A stretch of 58,653 nucleotides of DNA, taken from Muribaculaceae bacterium. Lineage in GTDB: Bacteria > Bacteroidota > Bacteroidia > Bacteroidales > Muribaculaceae. The stretch covers positions 1-58,653 of the forward strand of contig JAGCRW010000100.1 in assembly GCA_017964485.1 (NCBI GenBank), written 5' to 3'. Both the position numbers and the translations under genes were made by a program. The notes below the pieces were generated by a model. The model was not told the origin of the DNA. It worked only from the letters and a program-made list of their open reading frames with translations, and searched no databases. Within the stretch, counting starts at the first letter, position 1. Each line of letters begins with the position of its first letter. Positions 1 through 7,759 of the stretch are shown piece after piece.

Positions 1-441
1 GGAGCAATGGTCAAAGGCATACTTACCGATTTTCGTCACCGAGTCGGGGATGCTGACGCTCGTCAGGCCGGTGCAACCTGAGAAGGCGCCCTCATTGATT
101 GCCGTCACCGAGTCGGGGATAACAATGCTCGTCAGTCCGGAGCAATGGCCAAAGGCATACTTACCGATTTTCGTCACCGAGTCGGGGATGGTGACGCTTG
201 TCAGGCCCGTGCATTCAGAGAACGCATTGCTGCCAATCTCAGTCACTGAGTCGGGGATGGTGATGCTCGTCAATCCAATGCAACCCGCGAACGCACAGTC
301 GCCAATCTCGGTCACCGAATTGCCGATGGTGACGCTCGTCAGACCCGTGCAACCTCTGAAGGCATATTCGCCGATCTTGGTCACCGAGTCGGGGATGGTG
401 ATGCTCGTCAGACCCGTGCAGTCTCTGAATGCAAATTCTCC
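1..441 (-). repeat. 69-bp tandem repeats encoding 23-residue LRR units
   Basis: About six and a half near-identical 69-bp units. The core ATCCCCGACTCGGTGACG and the block TGCACSGGCCTGACGAGC recur at fixed spacing on the reverse strand. Differences between units are mostly conservative, so slippage or recombination could change copy number. Confidence 0.8.
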
Positions 442-501
442 AATCTCGGTTGTTCCTTCGGGGATGATTCCCACTCCATCTTTGATTTCGTATTCTGCCA
501 T
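1..501 (-). CDS. BspA-like leucine-rich repeat surface protein (N-terminal part)
   Basis: The reverse strand is open from an ATG at 501 to the window edge, exactly 167 codons with no stop. After a short leader (MAEYEIKDGVGIIPEGTTEI) it is built from consecutive 23-residue units of the form IPDSVTxIGxxAFxxCTGLT, the signature of treponema/BspA-type leucine-rich repeats (LRR_5 family). At least seven units are visible. No signal peptide precedes the first repeat, so this member starts directly in the repeat fold and may be cytoplasmic, or the true start may lie further upstream. In the family such proteins mediate binding to host or bacterial surfaces; function here is inferred from the repeats only. 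The 3' end lies outside the window. Confidence 0.85.
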   Translation of the reverse strand, partial: MAEYEIKDGVGIIPEGTTEIGEFAFRDCTGLTSITIPDSVTKIGEYAFRGCTGLTSVTIGNSVTEIGDCAFAGCIGLTSITIPDSVTEIGSNAFSECTGLTSVTIPDSVTKIGKYAFGHCSGLTSIVIPDSVTAINEGAFSGCTGLTSVSIPDSVTKIGKYAFDHCS

Positions 502-751
502 ATCGGTTTATCGCGATTCACCCTTCACATCGCGAGGTTTCTACGGGGTGTTCTTTAAATCCAAATCTGACTCAAGCAATTTATAGAACGCCCCTTAAGG
601 TTATGAAATGTATTTTTCTACAAAGTTAGCGGTTTTAATGTAAAGATGTGTTGCCCCCCCTTAAAATGTGTTAATGTGTTGTTTTTTGTTGAAATCATGG
701 CAGAGATTGCAACAAACGGGAAGAAAACGACTTTTTCTATTGTTTTTTTGA

Positions 752-907
752 ATCTTAGTGCGAACCTTCTATCTTCTTAACGACAAGGTGGAAGATCGGA
801 TAGACGAGTTCAAGTTGAGACTTGAGAAACTCTATTTAGAAGTGACTCAGATTACAGGATTTGACTATAATGAGGCGAGGGCACTGAAAAAGTCCACGTT
901 TTTATGA
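752..907 (+). pseudogene. possible gene remnant, about 50 codons
   Basis: An open frame ends in TGA at 905-907 and reads like a real, charged helical C-terminus (KVEDRIDEFKLRLEKL followed by an aromatic-rich stretch). It has no ATG; the earliest possible start is GTG at 758, with a stop just before it. It lies in the 489-base gap between the BspA-like gene and comM. The composition looks like coding sequence, but I do not recognise the family. It may be the tail of a decayed gene or chance. The rest of the gap is AT-rich with no other feature seen. Confidence 0.25.
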
Positions 908-936
908 TAGTGGACAAGAAATTCTACTAAAAGAGT

Positions 937-963
937 TGCGAACTTGGCTTATCCAGGTTCGCA
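937..963 (-). terminator. hairpin terminator downstream of comM
   Basis: TGCGAAC and GTTCGCA arms with extra internal pairing. On the reverse strand the hairpin is followed by a short T-rich stretch, 28 bases after the comM stop. Confidence 0.5.
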
Positions 964-990
964 TTTGTTTGTGTTATCCCAAAATTTCTG

Positions 991-2532
991 TCATATATTA
1001 AAGTAGTTGCTGCGGTCGAGGTTGCGGTAGCCGATGGCTTCCATGATGTGGTGCTGGCGGACTTGGACGCTGCCTTCAAGGTCGGCGATGGTGCGGGCGA
1101 CTTTTAGGATGCGGTCGTAGGCTCGGGCGCTCATGTTCATCTTGGTGATGGCTTCGCGGAGTTTTTCCATTCCTTCGGCATCGGGTTCGGCGTATTTGTG
1201 GAGCAGGGCGGTGGTCATCTGAGCGTTGCAGTGCACACCGGGGTTATTCTTGAAGCGCAGGCTCTGGATGGCTCTTGCTTTGATGACTCTTTCCCTTATT
1301 GCCGCACTCGGTTCGCCTGGCTGCTTGCTCGACATCTGCTCAAAGTTCACCGGCTGAACCTCGACCTGCAGGTCAATTCTATCCAGTAATGGGCCACTAA
1401 TCTTGCTCATATATTGATGCCGCTGATGCGGTGTGCAGATGCATTGCTTGGTTGGGTGTCCATAGTAACCGCAAGGGCATGGATTCATGCTTGCCACGAG
1501 CATAAATGAAGCTGGATAATCAATACTGTATTTTGCTCGGCTGATGCTGATGTGCCTGTCCTCAAGTGGCTGGCGCATAACCTCTAAAACGCTGCGATTG
1601 AATTCAGGAAGCTCATCAAGAAAGAGCACCCCATTGTGCGCAAGTGATATTTCCCCGGGCGTGGGATAAGTGCCTCCACCAACTAGGGCTACTGGCGAGA
1701 TGGTGTGATGCGGGGCTCGGTATGGGCGCACGGAGAGTAGGGTAGTGCCTTGCGAGAGTTTGCCTGCCACGCTGTGAATCTTGGTCGTCTCAAGTGCCTC
1801 GCTAAGCGTGAGAGGAGGCAGAATCGATGGCAGTCGCTTCGCCATCATCGACTTTCCACTGCCTGGCGACCCAATCAGCATAATATTGTGCCCTCCGGCG
1901 CATGCCACCTCAAAGGCGCGCTTAACCATCTCCTGGCCCTTTACCTCGCTGAAATCGTAAGGGAACGAGCCTTGCGCGCGTGCAAACTCGGCGCGGGTAT
2001 CGACAATGGTGGGCGTGAGAGTAATCTCATTATTGAAGAATTGAATTACCTCTTGAATATTGTTCACTCCATAGACGTTGAGGTTGTTGACCACGGCTGC
2101 CTCGGTGGCATTATAGCGTGGCAGAATAAAGCCATCGAGCTGCATTTCGCGGGCGAGGATAGCCATGGGCAGGGCTCCCTTAATGGGCTTCACTGCGCCG
2201 TCGAGCGAGAGTTCGCCCATAATCATATATCGCCCAAGACGGTCGGCGCCAACCTTCTCGTCGCTGGCGAGAATGCCGATGGCGATAGGCAAATCATAGG
2301 CCGAGCCTTCCTTCTTGATGTCGGCAGGCGACATATTGATTACCACTGCTTTATGAGGGAATTTTAGTCCCACGTTGGCAATGGCGCACTTCACGCGCTC
2401 AAAACTCTCTTTCACCGCAGCGTCGGGGAGTCCCACAAGCACATAGCCAGTGCCCCAGTCCACTGAGGCCTCAATCTCGACGGAGATGGCATCAATTCCC
2501 TGCAATGCGGCACCAAGTATCTTGCTCAGCAT
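991..2532 (-). CDS. comM: YifB/ComM-family Mg chelatase-like AAA+ ATPase
   Basis: A 513-residue protein, the usual length for ComM/YifB. The N-terminal ChlI-like domain (about 1-165) begins MLSKILGAALQGIDAISVEI and contains INMSPADIKKEGSAYDLPIA. The AAA+ core has Walker A GSPGSGKS near residue 220 and Walker B GVLFLDELPEF. A cysteine cluster (CPCGYYG, CIC) sits between Walker B and the arginine-finger region, and a Mg_chelatase_C domain closes the protein. In naturally competent bacteria ComM is a hexameric helicase that drives branch migration of incoming single-stranded DNA during recombination. Most bacteria keep the gene even without known competence. It stands 60 bases downstream of a lipoprotein gene on the same strand. 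Confidence 0.93.
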   Translation of the reverse strand: MLSKILGAALQGIDAISVEIEASVDWGTGYVLVGLPDAAVKESFERVKCAIANVGLKFPHKAVVINMSPADIKKEGSAYDLPIAIGILASDEKVGADRLGRYMIMGELSLDGAVKPIKGALPMAILAREMQLDGFILPRYNATEAAVVNNLNVYGVNNIQEVIQFFNNEITLTPTIVDTRAEFARAQGSFPYDFSEVKGQEMVKRAFEVACAGGHNIMLIGSPGSGKSMMAKRLPSILPPLTLSEALETTKIHSVAGKLSQGTTLLSVRPYRAPHHTISPVALVGGGTYPTPGEISLAHNGVLFLDELPEFNRSVLEVMRQPLEDRHISISRAKYSIDYPASFMLVASMNPCPCGYYGHPTKQCICTPHQRHQYMSKISGPLLDRIDLQVEVQPVNFEQMSSKQPGEPSAAIRERVIKARAIQSLRFKNNPGVHCNAQMTTALLHKYAEPDAEGMEKLREAITKMNMSARAYDRILKVARTIADLEGSVQVRQHHIMEAIGYRNLDRSNYFNI

Positions 2533-2592
2533 AATATGGTGGTTTTTAAGTTAGTAGCTGATGAGGTAACTCTAATCTCAAAAAAGAGAGAG

Positions 2593-3615
2593 TTAGATAT
2601 TCTCGACTGTCTGTCGTGCTTTGATGGGGTTGTCGCCGCGGTACTGCTGGTTGCCGAGCGAGTCGGTAACGATGATGGTGGGCGTGGTGTTGACCTGAAG
2701 GTTCACAATCTCACCGTTCATCATCGAGCCAGGTACCCAGTAGTGCTTCCAGGTGGTGCCGTCTTGGTGTGTGGCGAAGTACCACCCTGTTGAGTCAATG
2801 TCGAGGCTGATGTCCATCACTTGTACTTGTGAGAGGTCGAGCATCTTCATTTCATCAAAGATTTCTTTGCGCTTGTTTGAGCCCAGCTCCCTGTCCCAAA
2901 AGACGATAACCGATGGTTTGTCACCTTTGATGTGTGCCATTTGAAAGTCGCCGGTGCTTTGCTCAAAAATGTTGAGCGAGGTGAGCTTAGTGGCTGGTTT
3001 CTTGGCTCTTGCCTTGAGCAGGTTGTAGCTGTCGATTAGCGACTCGGGTTTAGCGCTGTCATCGATTTTTTCAAGTAACTTGTCAATTGCCGTGTCATCG
3101 CCTGGACTGTAGTCAAGCATCACGAGCACAGTAGATACTATGCTTTTGGGATTGTCCTTGACAAAGTACTCGATAGCGGTATTGAGGGCCTGCGTGTTGG
3201 CCGACTTATACTCCGTTTTGTGCTTGACCAAGAAGTCGTTGTACTGCTTGGCCATCTCCGAGCCTTCCACCCTAAGGTCGTAAGGCTCAAGGATTTTGCC
3301 CTTCACTTCCAGCTTGTCGCCACCAGCGACAACAAGTTTGATAATGGGCACATTCATCTTGTTATATACCATGAGCAGCGAGGGGTTGGAGCAAGTTCCC
3401 TCAATCTCAAAGGAGTTGTTCTCGCATCTTGCCCAGTAATCGACGATGCCGCCATCGGCGCCGCTATAAACCACTTTCACCTGTTGAGAGCCAAGGCCTT
3501 GCAGCTCCGCCTTCACCTTAAATGGCTTGTTCTCCTTCTTGCAGCCGCACATCACTGCCACAACCAGCGCCAGGCCGACTAACATAAGCGCATGGCTTTT
3601 AAAGTTTATTGTCAT
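2593..3615 (-). CDS. thioredoxin-fold lipoprotein with DUF4369-like N-terminus
   Basis: 340 residues. A signal segment (MLVGLALVVAVMCGC) ends in a cysteine at about residue 25, suggesting a lipoprotein, although the lipobox MCGC is weak. The next ~100 residues resemble the DUF4369 beta domain that precedes many Bacteroidetes thioredoxin-like proteins. The C-terminal ~110 residues follow the thioredoxin/TlpA pattern (PSVIVFWDRE, then TTPTIIVTDSLG with the cis-proline position). The CxxC redox pair is missing where it should follow VFWDRE, so a disulfide role is unlikely and a binding or scaffold role is more plausible. It is probably periplasmic or outer-membrane anchored. It may be cotranscribed with comM downstream. 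Confidence 0.75.
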   Translation of the reverse strand: MTINFKSHALMLVGLALVVAVMCGCKKENKPFKVKAELQGLGSQQVKVVYSGADGGIVDYWARCENNSFEIEGTCSNPSLLMVYNKMNVPIIKLVVAGGDKLEVKGKILEPYDLRVEGSEMAKQYNDFLVKHKTEYKSANTQALNTAIEYFVKDNPKSIVSTVLVMLDYSPGDDTAIDKLLEKIDDSAKPESLIDSYNLLKARAKKPATKLTSLNIFEQSTGDFQMAHIKGDKPSVIVFWDRELGSNKRKEIFDEMKMLDLSQVQVMDISLDIDSTGWYFATHQDGTTWKHYWVPGSMMNGEIVNLQVNTTPTIIVTDSLGNQQYRGDNPIKARQTVENI

Positions 3616-3838
3616 AAAAAAGATGTTTTGTTATTGCTCGCAAAATTAACGAAAACCACGTTAATGGCAAAATTGTTTCGCTACTTTTGTAGATTTTGAA
3701 GACAATTAAGGACAATAATCTTTGTGCTACTTTATTAAGGACAATACCCCGAAACTATAAGATTTCATCGCGCAAAAGCGGTTGATGCCGACGAAATCAA
3801 AAAGTTATTAACAAGTGGGTGTTTTTTGTGGGATTTTG

Positions 3839-3871
3839 TTTGGAAGGGGTGGGTTAAAAGTTATAATTTTG
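3839..3871 (+). promoter_or_regulatory. Bacteroidetes-type promoter of the lipocalin-like lipoprotein gene
   Basis: A -33 TTTG at 3839-3842 and a -7 TAATTTTG at 3864-3871 are separated by 21 bases, matching the primary-sigma consensus of the phylum. The ATG of the downstream gene is at 3898. The remainder of the gap from 3616 is AT-rich with no gene. Confidence 0.65.
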
Positions 3872-3897
3872 CACGACGAAAAACGTAGTTATAAGAA

Positions 3898-4377
3898 ATG
3901 AAGCGCAAAAACATACTTTGGGGCTGGGCCTTGCTTGTAGTGGCAATGATTTGCTGCTATGCCTTCACGTCGTGTGGAGACGACAAGGACAAAGAGCCTC
4001 AAAATCCACTCTTCGGCGCCTGGGAGATTGATAGCGATGCCGAGACGATAGCTCAGCTGGAGGAGATGCTTGTCACCCAACTTGCGCAGCAAGGCGAGCT
4101 CACTCCCGAGGCCATCGATATCCTCACAAGGGCAAAAGATATAATCGCCACTTACGAATTTGTTATTCAGTTCAATGCCGACGGCACAGCGCGCCTCTAT
4201 GGCTACCGCAACGGCATTGGGCCGTTTATCACTGGCAACTGGACAATGACTGAGCAAGCGTTAGTGCTCTCGGTGGGGCCGTTGAAGTTGCCAATTACCG
4301 ACCTACAGACCGACGGAAAGACGCTTCAATGCAAAATAGGACATTTGCCGTTGAAGTTCAAAAAATATAGAAGCTGA
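3898..4377 (+). CDS. lipocalin-like surface lipoprotein
   Basis: 159 residues. The signal peptide ends in lipobox FTSC with the cysteine at residue 26, followed at once by GDDKDKE. Acidic residues directly after the cysteine match the lipoprotein export signal that sends Bacteroidetes lipoproteins to the cell surface. The mature part has the small beta-barrel pattern of lipocalin-like domains: GAWEID near the start, FNADGTARLYGY and NWTMTEQALVLSV in the middle. A similar, divergent copy lies at 32223-32582. The ligand cannot be inferred. It has its own promoter and a hairpin terminator, so it is a single-gene unit. Confidence 0.7.
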   Translation: MKRKNILWGWALLVVAMICCYAFTSCGDDKDKEPQNPLFGAWEIDSDAETIAQLEEMLVTQLAQQGELTPEAIDILTRAKDIIATYEFVIQFNADGTARLYGYRNGIGPFITGNWTMTEQALVLSVGPLKLPITDLQTDGKTLQCKIGHLPLKFKKYRS

Positions 4378-4395
4378 CATTTATTTTATTCAAAG

Positions 4396-4430
4396 GCAAC
4401 GCATCTACTCAATCAGAGCAGATGCGTTGC
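4396..4430 (+). terminator. hairpin terminator after the lipoprotein gene
   Basis: GCAACGCATCT pairs with AGATGCGTTGC, followed by TGTTT. It begins 19 bases after the lipoprotein stop and lies between convergent genes, so it may serve ridA as well. Confidence 0.65.
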
Positions 4431-4468
4431 TGTTTATAACCCTTAATTTCTTGCGAGTGTGGTGAGCA

Positions 4469-4849
4469 TCACTCCACGGCGATCATCTCTATCTCAACGA
4501 GTGCACCTTTGGGAAGGTCTTTAACGGCAAATGCCGAGCGGGCAGGGAATGGTTGCTCAAAGAATTCAGCATATACCTCATTCATGGGGCCAAAGTTTGC
4601 GATGTCGCTCAGCAGCACGGTGGTCTTTACTACGTTGTTGAGGTCAAGGCCTTCGCTTTTGAGGATGGCTTGTGCATTGAGCAGCGACTGGCGTGTCTGC
4701 TCCTGGATGCCTCCTTCGGGGAAGGCGCCGGTGGCTGGGTCGATTGGGAGTTGGCCCGAGAGGAAAAACATTTTACCCTGGGCAGCGATACCCTGGCTGT
4801 AAGGTCCAATAGCGGCAGGTGCCGCAGCGGTGTTTAAAGCGGTTTTCAT
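4469..4849 (-). CDS. ridA: RidA-family enamine/imine deaminase
   Basis: 126 residues, full length for the YjgF/YER057c/UK114 family. It shows the standard features in order: the N-terminal AAPAAIGPYSQGI, FLSGQLPIDPATG, the Arg-containing central helix, NVVKTTVLLSDIANFGPMNEVY, and the C-terminal PARSAFAVKDLPKGALVEIEMIA with the catalytic arginine in PARSA. RidA hydrolyses reactive 2-aminoacrylate and related enamines released by PLP enzymes acting on serine and threonine. Its position beside threonine-degradation genes fits that role. It is a cytosolic trimer in the family. Confidence 0.93.
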   Translation of the reverse strand: MKTALNTAAAPAAIGPYSQGIAAQGKMFFLSGQLPIDPATGAFPEGGIQEQTRQSLLNAQAILKSEGLDLNNVVKTTVLLSDIANFGPMNEVYAEFFEQPFPARSAFAVKDLPKGALVEIEMIAVE

Positions 4850-4875
4850 TGCGATAATGTTGTTTTAAAAGATTA

Positions 4876-4904
4876 TTGTAACTTAGTTTTGTGCAAAGTT
4901 ACAA
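4876..4904 (-). promoter_or_regulatory. promoter of ridA within an inverted repeat
   Basis: TTGTAACTT and AAGTTACAA form a perfect 9-bp inverted repeat separated by 11 bases. The right arm contains a reverse-strand -7 box TAACTTTG (4894-4901). The repeat could be an operator or a leader hairpin; only the -7 box is well supported. Confidence 0.45.
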
Positions 4905-5002
4905 CATTTTCCCGAAAAACTAATGCTCCGACCATCATAAATAAATCTTTGCTGAACATATGGCCTGAGGGTGTAGGTTGAGCGCAATGAACCACACCAA
5001 TA

Positions 5003-5034
5003 AGCGCCACCTCAGTTAAAAACCAGGTGGCGCT
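5003..5034 (-). terminator. hairpin downstream of tdh
   Basis: AGCGCCACCT and AGGTGGCGCT form a perfect 10-bp stem 34 bases past the tdh stop. There is no clear T tract on the reverse strand, so termination is inferred from position and stem strength. Confidence 0.5.
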
Positions 5035-5067
5035 ATTAGTTGTTTATCTAATTCTTGTGCTAAGAAT

Positions 5068-6024
5068 TTATTTCCCGAACTTGATGCGTAATTTCTCGAT
5101 CATGTCTTGTGTCATGGTGTCGAGGTCATACTTGGGGCTCCAGTCCCACTCCATGCGTGCGCATGTGTCATCGAGACGGTTGGGCCAAGAGTCGGCGATG
5201 CCCTGACGCAGCGGATCGGGCTCATATTCCATCTCAAAGTCGGGAATATATTTCTTGATGCAGTTGTAAATGATTTCGGGGTCGAAGCTCATCGACGCGA
5301 TGTTGAACGAGTTGCGGTGCACGAGACGCTCGGGGTTAGCCTCCATAATCTCGATGGCGGCGCGCAGAGCATCGGGCATATACATCATGTCCATAAAAGT
5401 GCCAGCCTTGATGGGGCATTTGAATTTCTCACCCTTGACGGCGCTGTAGTAGATATCAACAGCATAGTCGGTAGTGCCGCCGCCTGGAGGGGTGACGTAG
5501 GAAATAAGGCCAGGGAAGCGCACCGAACGGGTGTCAACGCCAAAACGGGTAAAGTAGTAGTTGCTCAGCAACTCGCCGCTGACCTTGGTCACGCCATACA
5601 TGGTGCGGGGCTGCTGGATAGTGTCCTGGGGAGTGCCGTCCTTGGGAGCGTTAGGACCGAAGGAACCAATAGAACTTGGGGTGAAGACGGCGCAGTTGCA
5701 CTCGCGAGCCACCTCGAGGGTGTTCATCAAGCCTCCAATGCCAATCTTCCACGCCAGCAGGGGCTTGCTTTCGGCAACAGCCGAGAGCAGTGCAGCAAGG
5801 TTGTAGATGGTGTCGATGTCATATTTCTTCACGGCATCGGCAATCTGCTGAGCGTTGGTGATATCAACCACCTCTTTGGGGCCCGACTCAGCAAGCCTGC
5901 CTTTGGGTTCAGTGCCGGGGATGTAACCGGCTACTACGGCATCGTTGCCATAAATGCTTCTCAGCTTCATGGTGAGTTCAGAGCCAATCTGCCCTGTAGA
6001 CCCAATTACTAAAATATTCTTCAT
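5068..6024 (-). CDS. tdh: L-threonine 3-dehydrogenase, SDR/epimerase type
   Basis: 318 residues. The Rossmann motif GSTGQIGSEL is at the N-terminus. The catalytic Ser (TPSSIGSFGP) and the YGVTK Tyr-Lys pair follow, and PGLISYVTPPGGGTTDYAVD is the signature of short-chain-type threonine dehydrogenase, distinct from the zinc-dependent enzyme. It oxidises L-threonine with NAD+ to 2-amino-3-ketobutyrate in the cytosol. It is divergent from kbl, whose product cleaves that intermediate, which makes the assignment strong. A reverse-strand -7 box TAATTTTG lies at 6062-6069. Confidence 0.93.
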   Translation of the reverse strand: MKNILVIGSTGQIGSELTMKLRSIYGNDAVVAGYIPGTEPKGRLAESGPKEVVDITNAQQIADAVKKYDIDTIYNLAALLSAVAESKPLLAWKIGIGGLMNTLEVARECNCAVFTPSSIGSFGPNAPKDGTPQDTIQQPRTMYGVTKVSGELLSNYYFTRFGVDTRSVRFPGLISYVTPPGGGTTDYAVDIYYSAVKGEKFKCPIKAGTFMDMMYMPDALRAAIEIMEANPERLVHRNSFNIASMSFDPEIIYNCIKKYIPDFEMEYEPDPLRQGIADSWPNRLDDTCARMEWDWSPKYDLDTMTQDMIEKLRIKFGK

Positions 6025-6200
6025 TTCGTGATAAAAATAGTTGTTTTAAAGTTATGATTTGCAAAATTAATCACTAAGAATCAAATTTTATAAAATTTCG
6101 GCAAAAAAATTGTTCTATGTCGCAATTTTTTTAGAACTTTGTGCCTAAAGAAGAAAACATAACCAAAAATAAACAACTATTTAATCTTACAAAACTGACT

Positions 6201-7391
6201 ATGTACGGCAAATTTCAAGAACACCTTAGCAATGAGCTGGCAGCAATCAGAGAGGCCGGCCTGTACAAAGAAGAAAGACTAATCACCACAGCCCAAAAGG
6301 CTGCTATCAAAGTGAAGCCCGAAACCGACGTGCTCAACTTCTGCGCCAACAACTATCTGGGCTTGAGCGACAACACCCGACTCATCAACGCGGCACAGGA
6401 AATGATGTCTAAGCGTGGCTTCGGTATGTCGAGCGTTCGCTTCATCTGCGGCACTCAAGACATCCACAAGGAACTCGAGGCTGCCATCAGCGACTATTTC
6501 CAGACTGAGGATACCATCCTCTATGGCTCGTGCTTCGACGCCAACGGCGGTCTTTTCGAGGCTCTGCTTGGTCCTGACGACGCTATCATCAGCGACGCTT
6601 TGAACCATGCATCAATAATCGACGGCGTGCGCCTGTGCAAGGCTAAACGCTATCGCTATGCCAACGCCAACATGGAAGAGCTCGAGGAGTGCCTCAAGCA
6701 AGCTCAAGAGCAGCGCTTCCGCATCATTGCCACCGACGGAGTGTTCTCGATGGACGGCAACGTGGCTCCAGTTGACAAGATTGTGGAGCTCGCCGAGAAA
6801 TACGACGCTATGGTAATGGTAGATGAGTCGCACTCAGCAGGTGTAGTTGGCCCAACTGGTCACGGCGTGGCTGAGCAGTTCAACCTCTACGGCAAGATCG
6901 ACGTGTTCACCGGCACCCTAGGCAAGGCATTTGGCGGTGCTATGGGTGGCTTCACCACTGGTCGCAAGGAGATTATCGCCATGCTGCGTCAGCGCTCAAG
7001 ACCATATCTGTTCTCTAACTCGGTAGCACCTGTCATCGTGGGCGCAAGCCTTGAGATGTTCAAGATGCTCAAAGAGAGCAACGCACTGCACGACAAACTC
7101 ATCGACAACGTAAACTACTTCCGCGACAAGATGATGGCGGCAGGCTTCGACATAAAGCCCACTCAGAGCGCTATCTGCGCCGTGATGCTCTACGACGCCA
7201 AACTCTCGCAAGACTTCGCTGCCGCTATGCAGGAAGAGGGCATCTATGTGACTGGCTTCTACTATCCAGTAGTGCCCAAGGGCGAGGCACGTATCCGCGT
7301 GCAGCTCTCTGCAGGTCACGAGCATGAGCACCTAGACAAAGCCATCGACGCCTTCATCAAGGTGGGCAAAAAACTTGGAGTTATCAAATAA
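6201..7391 (+). CDS. kbl: glycine C-acetyltransferase (2-amino-3-ketobutyrate CoA ligase)
   Basis: 396 residues from the ATG at 6201 (MYGKFQEHLSNEL), the family's usual start; upstream in-frame GTG codons would add an atypical leader. It belongs to the alpha-oxoamine synthases. Visible elements are FCANNYLGLSDN, the PLP-stacking region LYGSCFDANGG, VMVDESHSAGVVGPTGHG with the PLP-contacting Asp and His, and the Schiff-base lysine in TGTLGKAFGGAMGG. It converts 2-amino-3-ketobutyrate plus CoA to glycine and acetyl-CoA. With the divergent tdh it completes the threonine-to-glycine route. Confidence 0.95.
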   Translation: MYGKFQEHLSNELAAIREAGLYKEERLITTAQKAAIKVKPETDVLNFCANNYLGLSDNTRLINAAQEMMSKRGFGMSSVRFICGTQDIHKELEAAISDYFQTEDTILYGSCFDANGGLFEALLGPDDAIISDALNHASIIDGVRLCKAKRYRYANANMEELEECLKQAQEQRFRIIATDGVFSMDGNVAPVDKIVELAEKYDAMVMVDESHSAGVVGPTGHGVAEQFNLYGKIDVFTGTLGKAFGGAMGGFTTGRKEIIAMLRQRSRPYLFSNSVAPVIVGASLEMFKMLKESNALHDKLIDNVNYFRDKMMAAGFDIKPTQSAICAVMLYDAKLSQDFAAAMQEEGIYVTGFYYPVVPKGEARIRVQLSAGHEHEHLDKAIDAFIKVGKKLGVIK

Positions 7392-7417
7392 CATTTGTTT
7401 CTTTTTCATAAGTTGGG

Positions 7418-7457
7418 AATCCCTCGAGCAGCACCAATTGCTTGGGGGATTTTTTTA
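7418..7457 (+). terminator. Rho-independent terminator of kbl
   Basis: AATCCCTCGAGCA pairs (with G-U pairs) with TGCTTGGGGGATT, followed directly by seven T residues. Confidence 0.8.
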
Positions 7458-7491
7458 GTTTTCAGTTATCAGTTCTCAGTTGCCAGTTTTT
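7457..7491 (+). repeat. intergenic repeat family A (CAGTTATCAGTT type)
   Basis: Degenerate tandem array of CAGTTNTCAGTT units. The same motif, on one strand or the other, recurs at 11447, 13984, 16405 and 50264. The rest of the gap to 7760 is AT-rich and holds only terminators. Confidence 0.6.
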
Positions 7492-7662
7492 GCTCCCTCT
7501 TCTCAACTAAAATCCCTTGTTAATAACTTTTTTTGTGAAAAGCTTGTCATTTTCCAAAAAAGTATTAATTTTGTAAAAAATATTGCCTTTTCGCAACCGA
7601 TAGGCGATAATTATCAACTTGATTTATATAGAAATATATAAATATATACCAAATCAAAACGT

Positions 7663-7694
7663 AAAATCACCTGAGGCTTGCCTTGGGTGATTTT
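7663..7694 (-). terminator. hairpin terminator of the sulfatase-family gene
   Basis: AAAATCACC and GGTGATTTT form the outer stem with further GAGGC/GCCTT pairing inside, 66 bases beyond the stop of the reverse-strand gene. Confidence 0.65.
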
Positions 7695-7759
7695 ATATCT
7701 TTGTTGGAGGGACTTGCGCGAAAGATTTTTTCAAGATTGTCCCACGTGCGTGAGATTTC

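Noticed and set aside
50-586. Forward ORF of 178 codons
   Set aside because: It is the antisense shadow of the BspA-like repeats; its periodic sequence comes from the 69-bp units on the reverse strand.
697-780. Short ORF beginning MAEIATNGKKTTFS
   Set aside because: Only 27 codons, no promoter or ribosome-binding signal, no recognisable sequence.
5107-6012. Forward ORF of 301 codons over tdh
   Set aside because: Antisense of a gene with complete family motifs; it has no recognisable domain.
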